Source: an uncultured Roseateles sp. (GTDB taxonomy: Bacteria; Pseudomonadota; Gammaproteobacteria; Burkholderiales; Burkholderiaceae_C). Taken from it: a stretch of DNA of 64,000 bases. Positions 7,025-14,733 of this stretch are shown in pieces. The translations under genes were made by a program, and so were the position numbers. Location: positions 3,658,001-3,722,000 of the forward strand of contig NZ_OY729424.1 in assembly GCF_963422335.1 (NCBI RefSeq), written 5' to 3'. How positions within the stretch are numbered: position 1 is the first letter of the stretch; each line of letters opens with the position of its first letter. The notes beneath the pieces are model-generated. The model was not told the origin of the DNA and searched no databases. It saw only the letters and a program-made list of their open reading frames with translations.

Positions 7025-8323
7025 TCAAACCAGGCCGTCGAAGCTCAGGACCTCGACCAGGTCGCCGGCCATCACATGGCCTTGCTCGTGCTGCAGCACC
7101 ACCAGGCAGTTGGCCTCGCTCATGCTGCGCAGAATGCCCGAGCCCTGGGCGCCGGTGACGGCCACCTGCCAGTGGCCGTCGTGGCGGCGGCTGAGGAGGC
7201 CGCGCTGGTATTCGGTGCGGCCGGGTTTCTTGCGCATGGCGCTGAGGCAGGGCACGCGCAGCAGGGGCAGGGGGCTGGCGGTGGCCCCGCTCATCGCCAG
7301 CAGGGCCTCGCGGACAAAGGCATAGAAGGTCACCATCACGGCCACGGGGTTGCCGGGCAGGCCGAACAGTATGGCTTGGTGACCCGTGTCGCCGGGGGCC
7401 GCGATGCGGCCTATGGCCATGGGCCGGCCGGGGCGCATGGCGATACGCCAGAACAGCACCTCGCCCATCTCGGCCATCACCTGCTTGGTGTGGTCGGCCT
7501 CGCCGACGCTGACGCCGCCGGAGGTGATCACCGCATCGGCGCTGGCCGCGGCTTCTCTGAACGCCTCGGCCAGCGCCGCCGGGTCGTCGCGCACAACCCC
7601 CATGTCCAGCACCTCGACGCCCAGGCGCTGCAGCATGGCCCACAGCGTGTAGCGGTTGCTGTCGTAGACGCAGCCTGCGGGCAGTGCCTCGCCAACCGAG
7701 CGCAGCTCATCGCCGGTGGAGAAGAAGGCCACGCGCAGGCGGCGCAGCACCTGTACCTCGGGCAGGCCCAGCGAGGCCAGCATGCCGATGTCGGCCGGGC
7801 GCAGCACGCGGCCGGCGGCCAGGGCCACCTCGCCCAGGCCCAGGTCCTCGCCGGCCAGGCGGCGGTTGTCGCCGGGCCGGACGATATCGGCCGGCACCAG
7901 CACCTCGTCACCCTCGACTTGCGTGAATTCCTGCGGCACGACGGTGTCCAGGCCGGCGGGCATGACGGCGCCGGTCATGATGCGCACGCAATGGGCGATC
8001 GGCACCTCGCCCTCGTAGTTCTGGCCGGCAAGGCCGGTGCCGGCAATTTTCAGCCGGGTCGTTCCCTCTGCCGCAAGTTCGAAGCCGCGCAGCGCATAGC
8101 CGTCCATCGCCGAGTTGTCGTGAGCGGGCACATTGATCGTCGAGACGATGTCCCGGGCCAGCACGCGGCCCAGGGCCGCGCGTATCGGCAGCTGCTCGCG
8201 CGCCGTGACCCTGGGCACCAGGCGGGCGATGAACTCCTGGGCCTGGGCGACGGGCAGGGCCTGCGGGTCGTAGCCGGCGACGCAGGAGGCGATCTCTTGC
8301 AGGGACTGCAGCGGTGCACTCAT
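7025..8323 (-). CDS. moeA: Molybdopterin molybdotransferase (first copy)
   Basis: MoeA inserts molybdate into adenylylated molybdopterin in the cytoplasm. This 432-aa protein shows the family motifs in order: DNSAMDGYA at residues 69-77, MTGAVMPAG, STGDEL, YDSNRYTL, TSGGVSVGEADHTK and GLPGNPVAVM. Length is close to E. coli MoeA. Its start overlaps the GNAT gene upstream by four bases, and the run continues to mobA and moaA, so it is part of a cofactor operon. A second moeA lies at 41140-42426. Two copies are common in Burkholderiales and may serve different metals or conditions. Confidence 0.95.
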   Translation of the reverse strand: MSAPLQSLQEIASCVAGYDPQALPVAQAQEFIARLVPRVTAREQLPIRAALGRVLARDIVSTINVPAHDNSAMDGYALRGFELAAEGTTRLKIAGTGLAGQNYEGEVPIAHCVRIMTGAVMPAGLDTVVPQEFTQVEGDEVLVPADIVRPGDNRRLAGEDLGLGEVALAAGRVLRPADIGMLASLGLPEVQVLRRLRVAFFSTGDELRSVGEALPAGCVYDSNRYTLWAMLQRLGVEVLDMGVVRDDPAALAEAFREAAASADAVITSGGVSVGEADHTKQVMAEMGEVLFWRIAMRPGRPMAIGRIAAPGDTGHQAILFGLPGNPVAVMVTFYAFVREALLAMSGATASPLPLLRVPCLSAMRKKPGRTEYQRGLLSRRHDGHWQVAVTGAQGSGILRSMSEANCLVVLQHEQGHVMAGDLVEVLSFDGLV

Positions 8324-8868
8324 CGCAGCGGGCAGACCATCAGGTCCTTGTCGAGATACACCGGGTGGCCGGTCTCGCCCGGTGGCACCGGCAGCTTGAT
8401 GGCCCGCGGCAGGGTGCCGTAGCGCACGAAGCCGACACGGGCATACAGGCGCACGGCGCCGTGGTTGCTGGAGGTCACGGTCAGTATCAGCTGTTCAAGC
8501 CGGCCATCGCCGCGGGCCAGGTTCAGCGCAGTCTTCAGCAGGGCATTGCCCAGGCCCTGGCCCTGCATATCGTCGCGCACCATCATGCCGACGATGTGGC
8601 CGATGTGGGCCACCTTGGTGCGGTCGTCGCGCTCGCAGGTGATGGCGCCGACCATCTCCGCACCGACCCAGGCGCACAGGGTGAACAGGGTGCCGTTGCC
8701 ATCGGCCTGGGGCAGGCGGAAGCGGTAGCTGGCCGCGCTGCGGGTGGACTCGCCGGCGGCGTCCGATGTGAAGGCATCCTCATGCGCGGTCAGCATCTGG
8801 TCGCGCAGGGCTTTGTAGGCGGCCAAGTCCTCGGGCTTGAGCGCGTGGATTTCGAAGGCGTTGATCAT
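8320..8868 (-). CDS. GNAT family N-acetyltransferase inside the molybdenum-cofactor operon
   Basis: This 182-aa protein is a GNAT acetyltransferase. The acetyl-CoA site is MVRDDMQGQGLGNALLKTAL (residues about 105-124), preceded by HIGHIVGM and followed by SNHGAVRLYARVGF. Its start overlaps the mobA stop and its stop overlaps the moeA start, each by four bases, so it is translated in step with two cofactor genes. The family gives no substrate. Being locked between mobA and moeA suggests either a link to cofactor synthesis or simply co-transcription. Confidence 0.85.
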   Translation of the reverse strand: MINAFEIHALKPEDLAAYKALRDQMLTAHEDAFTSDAAGESTRSAASYRFRLPQADGNGTLFTLCAWVGAEMVGAITCERDDRTKVAHIGHIVGMMVRDDMQGQGLGNALLKTALNLARGDGRLEQLILTVTSSNHGAVRLYARVGFVRYGTLPRAIKLPVPPGETGHPVYLDKDLMVCPLR

Positions 8869-9464
8869 GGTTCCAGCGTCTTCAGCTCGGCCAGGGTGTT
8901 GGCATTGAAAAAGGCCTTGGAGTCGGCCGGCGCATGGAACTGCACCAGCGCATGCTTGTGCTGCTGCAGCCAGTGCTCGATCTTGCGGCCGCCCTCGGCC
9001 ATGTACTTGGCCAGGCTGGGGTGCAGCGAGGTGCGCAGCAGGCAGAACACCGGTTGCACGCGGGCGTGGCCGTCTTCCAGGGTCACCGGCGCGGCCAGGT
9101 CGGCCTGCTCGGCCTCTATCGCCTGGCCCAGGCGCTCGGCCAGGTCCAGCGGGAACAGCGGGCTGTCGCAGGGCACGGTCAGCATCCAGGGTGTCTGGCA
9201 GGCCCGCATGCCGGCCATGAAACCGGCCAGCGGGCCGGAAAAGTCGGCCTGCGTGTCGGTGACCACCGGCAGGCCCAGGGCGGCGTATTCGGCCAGGTGC
9301 CGGTTGGCATTGATCAGCATGCTGCCCACCTGCGGGCCCAGCCGGCTCATTGTGTGCTGCACCAGGGTGTGGCCCTTGAGCATCTGCAGCCCCTTGTCCA
9401 CGCCGCCCATGCGGCTGCCCCGGCCGCCAGCCAGTATCAAACCCGTGATGTCTTCGGCTCGCAC
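8865..9464 (-). CDS. mobA: Molybdenum cofactor guanylyltransferase MobA
   Basis: MobA joins GMP to molybdenum cofactor to give the MGD form. This protein of about 199 aa has the nucleotide-binding LILAGGRGSRMGGVDKGL, the INANR motif and the metal-binding PCDSPLFP. No ATG is available at the N-terminus. A TTG at 9473 overlaps the moaA stop, and a GTG at 9464 lies nine bases after a GGGGG stretch; the GTG is preferred on spacing, giving VRAEDITGL as the start. It sits directly between moaA and the GNAT gene. Confidence 0.9.
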   Translation of the reverse strand: MRAEDITGLILAGGRGSRMGGVDKGLQMLKGHTLVQHTMSRLGPQVGSMLINANRHLAEYAALGLPVVTDTQADFSGPLAGFMAGMRACQTPWMLTVPCDSPLFPLDLAERLGQAIEAEQADLAAPVTLEDGHARVQPVFCLLRTSLHPSLAKYMAEGGRKIEHWLQQHKHALVQFHAPADSKAFFNANTLAELKTLEP

Positions 9465-9469
9465 GGTGC

Positions 9470-10597
9470 TCAACCCCCTATGTAATGCATTTCAACGCGG
9501 CGTTCGCCGCTGGTTTGGCCTGCCTCGGTGGGCAGGGCGCTGCGCATTTGGGAATAGCGGTCGCTGCGGCCGGCCCAGACCTGGCCAAGCGCGCCTGCGA
9601 TCTGCGCGTCGCTGTAGCCGCCACGCAGCAGGCTGCGCAGGTCATGGCCCTGGGTCGCGAACAGGCAGGTGAACAGCTTGCCCTCGGTGGACAGGCGGGC
9701 CCGGTTGCAGTCTCCGCAGAACGCCTGGGTGACGCTGGAGATCAGGCCGATTTCGCCCGACTGGCCACCGGCCGCATAGCGCCAGCGCTGCGCGGTTTCA
9801 CCGGGCGCGCTGGGTTCCAGTGCCTCGACCGAGAACGCCTCGCGCAGCAGGTCCAGCACCTGAGCGGACGGCAGCACCTCGTCCATGCGCCAGCCGTTGC
9901 TGGCACCTACGTCCATGTATTCGATGAAGCGCAGCACCACGCCGCTGCCCAGAAAGTGCCGGGCCATGGGCAGGATCTGGTCGTCGTTGGTGCCGCGCTT
10001 GACGACCATATTGACCTTGATCGGTGCCAAGCCCGCGGCATGGGCGGCATCAATACCGTCAAGCACATCGCGCACCGGGAAGTCGGCGTCGTTCATGCGC
10101 TTGAAGATGGCGTCGTCCAGTGCGTCCAGGCTGACCGTCACGCGCTGCAGGCCGGCGTCTTTCAGGCTTTGTGCCTTGCGGGCCAAGAGGGAGCCATTGG
10201 TCGTCAAGGTCAGGTCCAGCGCGGCGCCATCGGGCGTGCGCAGCTGGCTCAGCATCGCTATCAGGTTTTCGATGTGGCGGCGCAGCAGCGGCTCGCCACC
10301 GGTGAGTCTGAGCTTCTGCACGCCGTGGGCGACGAACAGCTGGGTCACCCGGGTGATTTCCTCAAAGCTCAGCAAGGAGGTGCTGGGCAGGAACTTGTAG
10401 TCCTTGCCGAACACTTCCTTGGGCATGCAGTAGCTGCAGCGGAAGTTGCAGCGGTCGGTGACCGAGATGCGCAGGTCGCGCAGCGGCCGGCCCAGCGAAT
10501 CGGACAACAGCCCGGTGGGCGCCTGCAGGTGCGCAGGTATGTGCGGCACCCGGGCGGCGTAACGCAGGTCGGCAATGGAGATGACTTGGTCTGTCAT
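9470..10597 (-). CDS. moaA: GTP 3',8-cyclase MoaA
   Basis: MoaA is the radical-SAM enzyme that starts molybdopterin synthesis from GTP. The 375-aa product has the N-terminal radical-SAM cluster CNFRCSYCMP, the C-terminal second iron-sulfur cluster around CGDCNRARLS and TCLF, and the conserved C-terminal GG. The ATG at 10597 was chosen because a longer frame would overlap gshA; this start puts it 28 bp after the gshA stop. moaC and moaB are not in the window. Confidence 0.95.
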   Translation of the reverse strand: MTDQVISIADLRYAARVPHIPAHLQAPTGLLSDSLGRPLRDLRISVTDRCNFRCSYCMPKEVFGKDYKFLPSTSLLSFEEITRVTQLFVAHGVQKLRLTGGEPLLRRHIENLIAMLSQLRTPDGAALDLTLTTNGSLLARKAQSLKDAGLQRVTVSLDALDDAIFKRMNDADFPVRDVLDGIDAAHAAGLAPIKVNMVVKRGTNDDQILPMARHFLGSGVVLRFIEYMDVGASNGWRMDEVLPSAQVLDLLREAFSVEALEPSAPGETAQRWRYAAGGQSGEIGLISSVTQAFCGDCNRARLSTEGKLFTCLFATQGHDLRSLLRGGYSDAQIAGALGQVWAGRSDRYSQMRSALPTEAGQTSGERRVEMHYIGG

Positions 10598-10625
10598 GGC
10601 CCCATTGTGCCGCGCCCCAATACCC

Positions 10626-12236
10626 TCACAGGGCGAAATCGCAAAGTTGCCAGGGGGTTCGGGAGCGGTAGTCCTCGATGAAGTCATCGAAGCTGCCGGT
10701 CTGGCTGGTTTCCATCTGCTCCTGCTCGGCCAGCGACTGGCGCGCCATGGCCTCGAAATGGGCGGTTTCCTCGGCGCTCAGGGGGCGCGAGCGGAAGTTC
10801 TGCGCATGGGCCAGCGACTGGGCCAGCGAGAAGGCCTCGAACGAGTTGCCATGCTCTTGCAGCGCCGCCAGCACACGCGCCGAGGGGGTGAGCGCCGCGT
10901 CCTGCAGCTTGGCGCGCTGGGTGGCCAGGCTTTTCGCATGCTGGCTGTCGCCGCGCTCGGCGTCGAGCAGGGCCGCTACCTCGCCGATCTGGTCCAGCAG
11001 CTCCAGGCCCCAGGCCTGCAACTCCACCGGCTGGCCGTTGTGCTGCAGGGTCAGGCCCGGGCGGCGGCCCTGCTTGACGGTGCGGGCGAAGTTCTGCGCG
11101 TTGTCGCTGGCCTCCAGCTCCAGTGGGCTGTCGTCAAGCGCACAGAACAGCACGAAGGCGTCCAGAAAACGCGAGGTCTCCAGGCTGATGCCCACCGGCT
11201 CGAAGGGGTCGACGTCCATGCAGCGCACTTCGACGTACTGCACGCCGCGGGCGCATAGCGCCTCCAGCGGGCGCTCGCCGGGGCGTATCACGCGCTTGGG
11301 GCGGATGGTGGCGTAGTACTCGTTCTCGATCTGCAGCACATTGGTGTTGATCTGCACCCATTCGCCGTCGCGCTTCAGGCCTATGGCCTCGTAGGGCGCG
11401 TGGGGCAGGCGCACGGCGCGGGCCAGGCCCCGCATATAGCCCTGCACCGAGTTGTAGGGCGGCATCAGATCGGCCTGGGCGTCGTTCTGGTAGCCCAGAT
11501 CGCTCATGCGCAGGCTGGTGGCATAGGGCAGGTAGAGGGTGTCGTCCGACAGCGTCTCCAGCTTGTGGATGCGGCCGCGCAGAAAGTGCGAGCTCAGCGC
11601 CGGCGAGGCGCCGAACAGATACATCAAGAGCCAGCTGTAGCGGTGGAAGTTGCGTATCAGCGCGATATAGCGCTCGGACTGGTAGTCCTGGGCCGACAGC
11701 GCCTTGGCGGGTTCGCTGTCAGCCTGCTGCAGCAGCTTCCAGACGCCCTCGTTCAGCGAATAGTTGTAGTGGATGCCGGCAATGCACTGCATCGTCTTGC
11801 CATAGCGCAGCGCCAGGCCGCGCCGGTACACATGCTTGAGCATGCCGATGTGCGAGCGGCCGTACCAGGCGATGGGGATGTCGGCCTCGCCCGGCAGATG
11901 GCAGGGCATGGACTGGCTCCACAGCAGCTCGGGGCCCTGGGCCTTGTCAAGCTGGGTGTAGGCGAAGCGGTGGATCTGGTCCAGCTCCTGCAAGGCGGTG
12001 GCAATGTCGGGCTCGGCCGGGGTGATGAACTCGAGCAGCGACTCGGAGTAGTCGGTGGTGATCTGCGGATTCGTCAGCGCCGAACCCAGGCCCAGCGGAT
12101 GGGGCGTCAGCGCCAGCTGGGCATGCCTGTCGACCCGCAGCGTTTCACGCTCGATGCCGCGCAGCCCCTGAGACAACAGGGCGCGGTGGGCGGGGGAGGA
12201 GAGCAGGCTCAAGCCTTGCTTCAAGAGGTCGTTCAA
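10626..12236 (-). CDS. gshA: Glutamate-cysteine ligase (proteobacterial class I)
   Basis: This 536-aa protein is the ATP-dependent ligase that makes gamma-glutamylcysteine, the first step of glutathione synthesis. It matches the E. coli GshA type: GIERETLRVD near the N-terminus for substrate and metal binding, TDYSESLLEFITP, PCHLPGEADIPIAWYG, KHVYRRGLALRYGKTMQCIAGIHYN and VRCMDVDPFEP. It starts at a TTG (12236), six bases after an AGGA site, and no ATG fits. The next gene, moaA, begins 28 bp after its stop, so glutathione and molybdenum-cofactor genes may be co-transcribed. Confidence 0.95.
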   Translation of the reverse strand: MNDLLKQGLSLLSSPAHRALLSQGLRGIERETLRVDRHAQLALTPHPLGLGSALTNPQITTDYSESLLEFITPAEPDIATALQELDQIHRFAYTQLDKAQGPELLWSQSMPCHLPGEADIPIAWYGRSHIGMLKHVYRRGLALRYGKTMQCIAGIHYNYSLNEGVWKLLQQADSEPAKALSAQDYQSERYIALIRNFHRYSWLLMYLFGASPALSSHFLRGRIHKLETLSDDTLYLPYATSLRMSDLGYQNDAQADLMPPYNSVQGYMRGLARAVRLPHAPYEAIGLKRDGEWVQINTNVLQIENEYYATIRPKRVIRPGERPLEALCARGVQYVEVRCMDVDPFEPVGISLETSRFLDAFVLFCALDDSPLELEASDNAQNFARTVKQGRRPGLTLQHNGQPVELQAWGLELLDQIGEVAALLDAERGDSQHAKSLATQRAKLQDAALTPSARVLAALQEHGNSFEAFSLAQSLAHAQNFRSRPLSAEETAHFEAMARQSLAEQEQMETSQTGSFDDFIEDYRSRTPWQLCDFAL

Positions 12237-12359
12237 TCGCAGTCCTAGCTTGTCTCTGTGGTGGCGGGCGCTCGCGGGCGGCGCCCGTTTCTGGGTAGGC
12301 GTGAAGATTAGTCGAATTCGATGTTTCGCGTGTGACCACGCCGGTATGGCGGTCGCAGG

Positions 12360-12695
12360 CTAACGGTTATGACCGTCGTCCTCAGCAGGCGCAGCCGATT
12401 TCGGCTTGGCGCTGGGGGCATCCGCCAGCGCATGGACCAGGCGGTACTCGCAGACCTTGAACACCAGGTAGGCGAGCAGGCTCAAGTAGCCGGTGAGCAG
12501 CAGTTCCAGCAACTGCTGCAGGCCGCCGTCCATCAGCGCCTGCCAGCCGTGCTCGGCCAGCAGGGCGGTATTGGCCTTGAGCAGATAGAACAGGTTCAGC
12601 GAGCCGGCGCCAAAGGCGAAAAAGCTCAGGCCCATGACCAGGAAGGTGGCCCAGCGGCGCGACAGCACCAGGTGGTGGAACCAGGTTTTGATCAT
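12360..12695 (-). CDS. Small membrane protein with two transmembrane segments
   Basis: This 111-aa protein has two clear hydrophobic helices, near residues 15-38 (ATFLVMGLSFFAFGAGSLN) and 62-82 (LELLLTGYLSLLAYLVF), and a charged C-terminal tail ending DDGHNR. No family was recognised. It lies between gshA and the MarR gene on the same strand. The 123 bp between it and gshA shows no clear structure. Confidence 0.65.
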   Translation of the reverse strand: MIKTWFHHLVLSRRWATFLVMGLSFFAFGAGSLNLFYLLKANTALLAEHGWQALMDGGLQQLLELLLTGYLSLLAYLVFKVCEYRLVHALADAPSAKPKSAAPAEDDGHNR

Positions 12696-12727
12696 GGGCG
12701 ACCTCGGCCGATGGAAAGCGGGGAAGT

Positions 12728-13195
12728 CTAGTCCTGACCGTCCAGATTCTGCTTGACGCGGTGCAGCAGGGCGGCCAGTTGCGCCTGTTCCTCGTTGCTC
12801 AGACCCTGCACCGCCCGGGCGCCCAGCACGCGGGCCTGGCCTTGCAGTGCCTGCAGCAGGGCCTCACCCTCCGGGCTGAGCCGCAATCGGATATTGCGCC
12901 GGTCGGCCTCGTCCGACTCGGCCAGCAGCAGGCCGCGCTCCTTCAAGCCCTTGATCAGCCGCGCCAGCTGGGCCTTGTCGCGCCCGCTGTGCTGAACCAG
13001 ATCGCTCTGCGTACCTCCAGGGTGCCGGCCGAAAAAGCCCAGCACCTTGCTTTCCATGTGGGTGATGTCGTGACCTTCGCGCAGCACCTGGTACTGCTGT
13101 GAGCGGAACTGATGCATGACGGTGTGCACCAGATCCATGACCTCGTCACCCGGCAAGGTAGCCTGACTGTTGACTTTATCCACTGATTTATCCAT
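12728..13195 (-). CDS. MarR family transcriptional regulator
   Basis: This 155-aa protein has the winged-helix MarR layout: a dimerisation helix (MDLVHTVMHQFRSQ), a recognition region (SDLVQHSGRDKAQLARLIKGLKERGLL) and the wing motif ESDEADRRNIRLRLSPEG. It is divergent from the siderophore-interacting protein gene and its start region overlaps that gene's promoter, so it probably regulates it. The ATG at 13195 lacks a good ribosome-binding site, so the exact start is uncertain. The ligand is unknown. Confidence 0.85.
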   Translation of the reverse strand: MDKSVDKVNSQATLPGDEVMDLVHTVMHQFRSQQYQVLREGHDITHMESKVLGFFGRHPGGTQSDLVQHSGRDKAQLARLIKGLKERGLLLAESDEADRRNIRLRLSPEGEALLQALQGQARVLGARAVQGLSNEEQAQLAALLHRVKQNLDGQD

Positions 13196-13198
13196 GAT
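13170..13198 (+). promoter_or_regulatory. Candidate promoter with a TTTATCCA direct repeat, MarR/SIP divergent region
   Basis: A -35-like TTGACT (13170-13175) and a -10-like CATGAT (13193-13198) are 17 bp apart and would start transcription near 13205 toward the siderophore-interacting protein gene. The spacer holds two direct copies of TTTATCCA, at 13175-13182 and 13187-13194, 12 bp apart. The site lies within the first codons of the divergent MarR gene. A regulator bound there could control both genes. This is read by eye and is not a known MarR box. Confidence 0.35.
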
Positions 13199-13217
13199 GG
13201 AGGACATTATCAACCAA

Positions 13218-13976
13218 ATGAGCCTCCCACCGATGAGTGAAACCCTCACCCCCCGCCAGGTGCAGCGCCTGCGCCATGAAATCAAACGCCGCGAGCTGAC
13301 CGTGCTGCGCGTCGAGCGGCTGACGCCGCACTTCCAGCGCATCACACTGGGCGGCGAGTCGCTGGCTGACTTCATCAGCGCCTCGTTCGACGACCATGCC
13401 AAGCTGATTTTCGATGCCCCCGAAGGCTTGGAGCCGGCCAAGCGCGACTACACGCCGCGCTCTTACGATAACGCCGCCCGCGAGCTGGTGCTGGAATTCG
13501 CCCTGCATGGCGAAGGCCCGGCCGCCGATTGGGCGCTGCAGGCGCAGCCCGGCCAGACCCTGGTGGTGGCCGGGCCACGCGGCTCCATGGTGGTGCCGAA
13601 GGACTACGACTGGCATCTGCTGATCGGCGACGAGAGCGCGCTGCCGGCCGTCGCCCGCCGCCTGGAGGAGTTGCCCGCCGGCACACGCGCCATCGTCATG
13701 CTACAGCTGGCCGACGTGGCCGACCGCCGGGTCTTCAACAGCGCTGCGCAGGTGGAGCTGCATTGGCCCGACAGCCCGCAAGCGCTGTTGCAGGCGGTGC
13801 GCGCGCTGGGCCGGCCGGCCGGCGAGGGCTATGTCTGGGGCGCCGGCGAGGCGGCCGAGATGAGCGCGCTGCGCCAGGTGCTGGTCGGCGAGATCGGTCA
13901 TGACCCGCGGGCGATGCGGGTGGCGGCCTATTGGAAGCGGGGTGCGATCGCGCACCACGGCGACATCACTGACTGA
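13218..13976 (+). CDS. Siderophore-interacting protein (FAD-dependent ferric reductase type)
   Basis: This protein of about 252 aa belongs to the ViuB/SIP family of flavoproteins that reduce ferric siderophores in the cytoplasm. The FAD-binding motif RDYTPRSYD is near residues 76-84 and the NAD(P)H side includes GDESALPAVARRLEELP. The C-terminus has the typical GAGEAAEMSALRQVL and YWKRG. ATG 13218 follows a GGAGGA site at 13199-13204 at a rather long distance; ATG 13233 is also possible. No siderophore transport genes are nearby. Confidence 0.85.
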   Translation: MSLPPMSETLTPRQVQRLRHEIKRRELTVLRVERLTPHFQRITLGGESLADFISASFDDHAKLIFDAPEGLEPAKRDYTPRSYDNAARELVLEFALHGEGPAADWALQAQPGQTLVVAGPRGSMVVPKDYDWHLLIGDESALPAVARRLEELPAGTRAIVMLQLADVADRRVFNSAAQVELHWPDSPQALLQAVRALGRPAGEGYVWGAGEAAEMSALRQVLVGEIGHDPRAMRVAAYWKRGAIAHHGDITD

Positions 13977-13982
13977 CGGGAG

Positions 13983-14588
13983 TCAGACGCCGCGCTTGGC
14001 TGCAATCAAGGTCTGCGGGCCATCGACCTCCAGCCGCGGCCGGTCGGCCTCGACCTCGGTCAGCGGCGCCACCTCAACCAGCGAGGCATGGCAGCGCTGG
14101 CTCAGCACCTGGTAGGTGCGGGTGCCCTCGGCCTTCCAGCGGATCTCGTCCTCGCTGAGCTCGCGCATCACCTTGGCCGGCAGGCCGGCGATCAGTGACT
14201 TCTCGGGCAGCTTAAGCCCGGCCCGAACAAAGGCACAGGCGGCGACGATGCTGTAGGCACCGACCTCGGCCTCATCCATCACCACCGCATTCATGCCCAC
14301 CAGCGCGTCATGGCGCACCACGCAGCCATGCAGCACCGCGCCGTGGCCGATATGGCCATTGGTCTCGACGACCGTCTCCGAGCCCGGAAAGCCGTGCACG
14401 ACGCAGGTGTCCTGCACATTGACACCCTGCTGCAGCACGATGCGGCCGAAGTCGCCGCGCAGGCTCGCGGCCGGGCCGATATAGCAATCCGGCCCGACGA
14501 TCACGTCGCCGATCAGCACCGCGGTCGGGTGGACGAAAGCGCTCGGGTGAACGACGGGAATCACCCCATCGATGGCGTAACAAGGCAT
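13983..14588 (-). CDS. paaY: Phenylacetate degradation protein PaaY (gamma-carbonic-anhydrase-like thioesterase)
   Basis: This 201-aa protein is a left-handed beta-helix hexapeptide-repeat protein. Repeats are visible through HPTAVLIGDVIVGPDCYIGP and GHIGHGAVLHGCVV, with histidines placed as the zinc ligands of the gamma-carbonic anhydrase fold. In other bacteria PaaY removes CoA from a dead-end by-product of the phenylacetate pathway. The gene is divergent from paaG and shares the spacer that holds the 14-bp palindrome at 14673-14686, so the two directions are probably regulated together. Confidence 0.9.
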   Translation of the reverse strand: MPCYAIDGVIPVVHPSAFVHPTAVLIGDVIVGPDCYIGPAASLRGDFGRIVLQQGVNVQDTCVVHGFPGSETVVETNGHIGHGAVLHGCVVRHDALVGMNAVVMDEAEVGAYSIVAACAFVRAGLKLPEKSLIAGLPAKVMRELSEDEIRWKAEGTRTYQVLSQRCHASLVEVAPLTEVEADRPRLEVDGPQTLIAAKRGV

Positions 14589-14636
14589 GGCGAACTCCGG
14601 CTGAATCTCGTAACCAGGTAGTAACCCTAGGATTAT

Positions 14637-14650
14637 TTGACTTGCGTCAA
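14637..14650. promoter_or_regulatory. Inverted repeat TTGAC-N4-GTCAA upstream of paaG
   Basis: A perfect 5+5 bp inverted repeat with a 4-bp spacer lies between paaY and paaG, just upstream of and overlapping the proposed -35 box. Its spacing matches the Crp/FNR family layout, whose consensus is TTGAT-N4-ATCAA. An oxygen-dependent pathway might be controlled that way, but each half-site differs from the consensus by one base and no such regulator gene is in the window. Confidence 0.25.
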
Positions 14651-14670
14651 CGGGTCAAGCACCTTACGAT
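14642..14670 (+). promoter_or_regulatory. Candidate paaG-operon promoter
   Basis: A -35-like TTGCGT at 14642-14647 and a -10-like TACGAT at 14665-14670 are separated by 17 bp. Transcription would begin near 14677, inside the palindrome at 14673-14686. This is the classic layout of an operator that blocks RNA polymerase. Confidence 0.5.
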
Positions 14671-14672
14671 CT

Positions 14673-14686
14673 ACCGACCGGTCGGT
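14673..14686. promoter_or_regulatory. Perfect 14-bp palindrome, probable PaaR operator
   Basis: The sequence ACCGACCGGTCGGT is identical to its own reverse complement and lies 47 bp upstream of paaG and 84 bp upstream of paaY. TetR-type PaaR regulators of betaproteobacteria control paa genes through inverted repeats, with phenylacetyl-CoA as inducer, and a TetR gene closes the paaABCDE run at 21074. That this palindrome is the PaaR site is inferred. Confidence 0.6.
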
Positions 14687-14733
14687 CAAGAGTGTTTTGC
14701 TTGACCTGGATCGTCAAAGCCACGAGGAAACCC

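Noticed and set aside
13170..13217. Starting the siderophore-interacting protein at 13170 or at the ATG ATG near 13195
   Set aside because: These starts would overlap the divergent MarR gene and its promoter; 13218 fits family length better.
14637..14650. TTGAC-N4-GTCAA as a definite FNR or Anr box
   Set aside because: Each half differs from TTGAT by one base and no Crp/FNR gene is in the window; kept only as a candidate.
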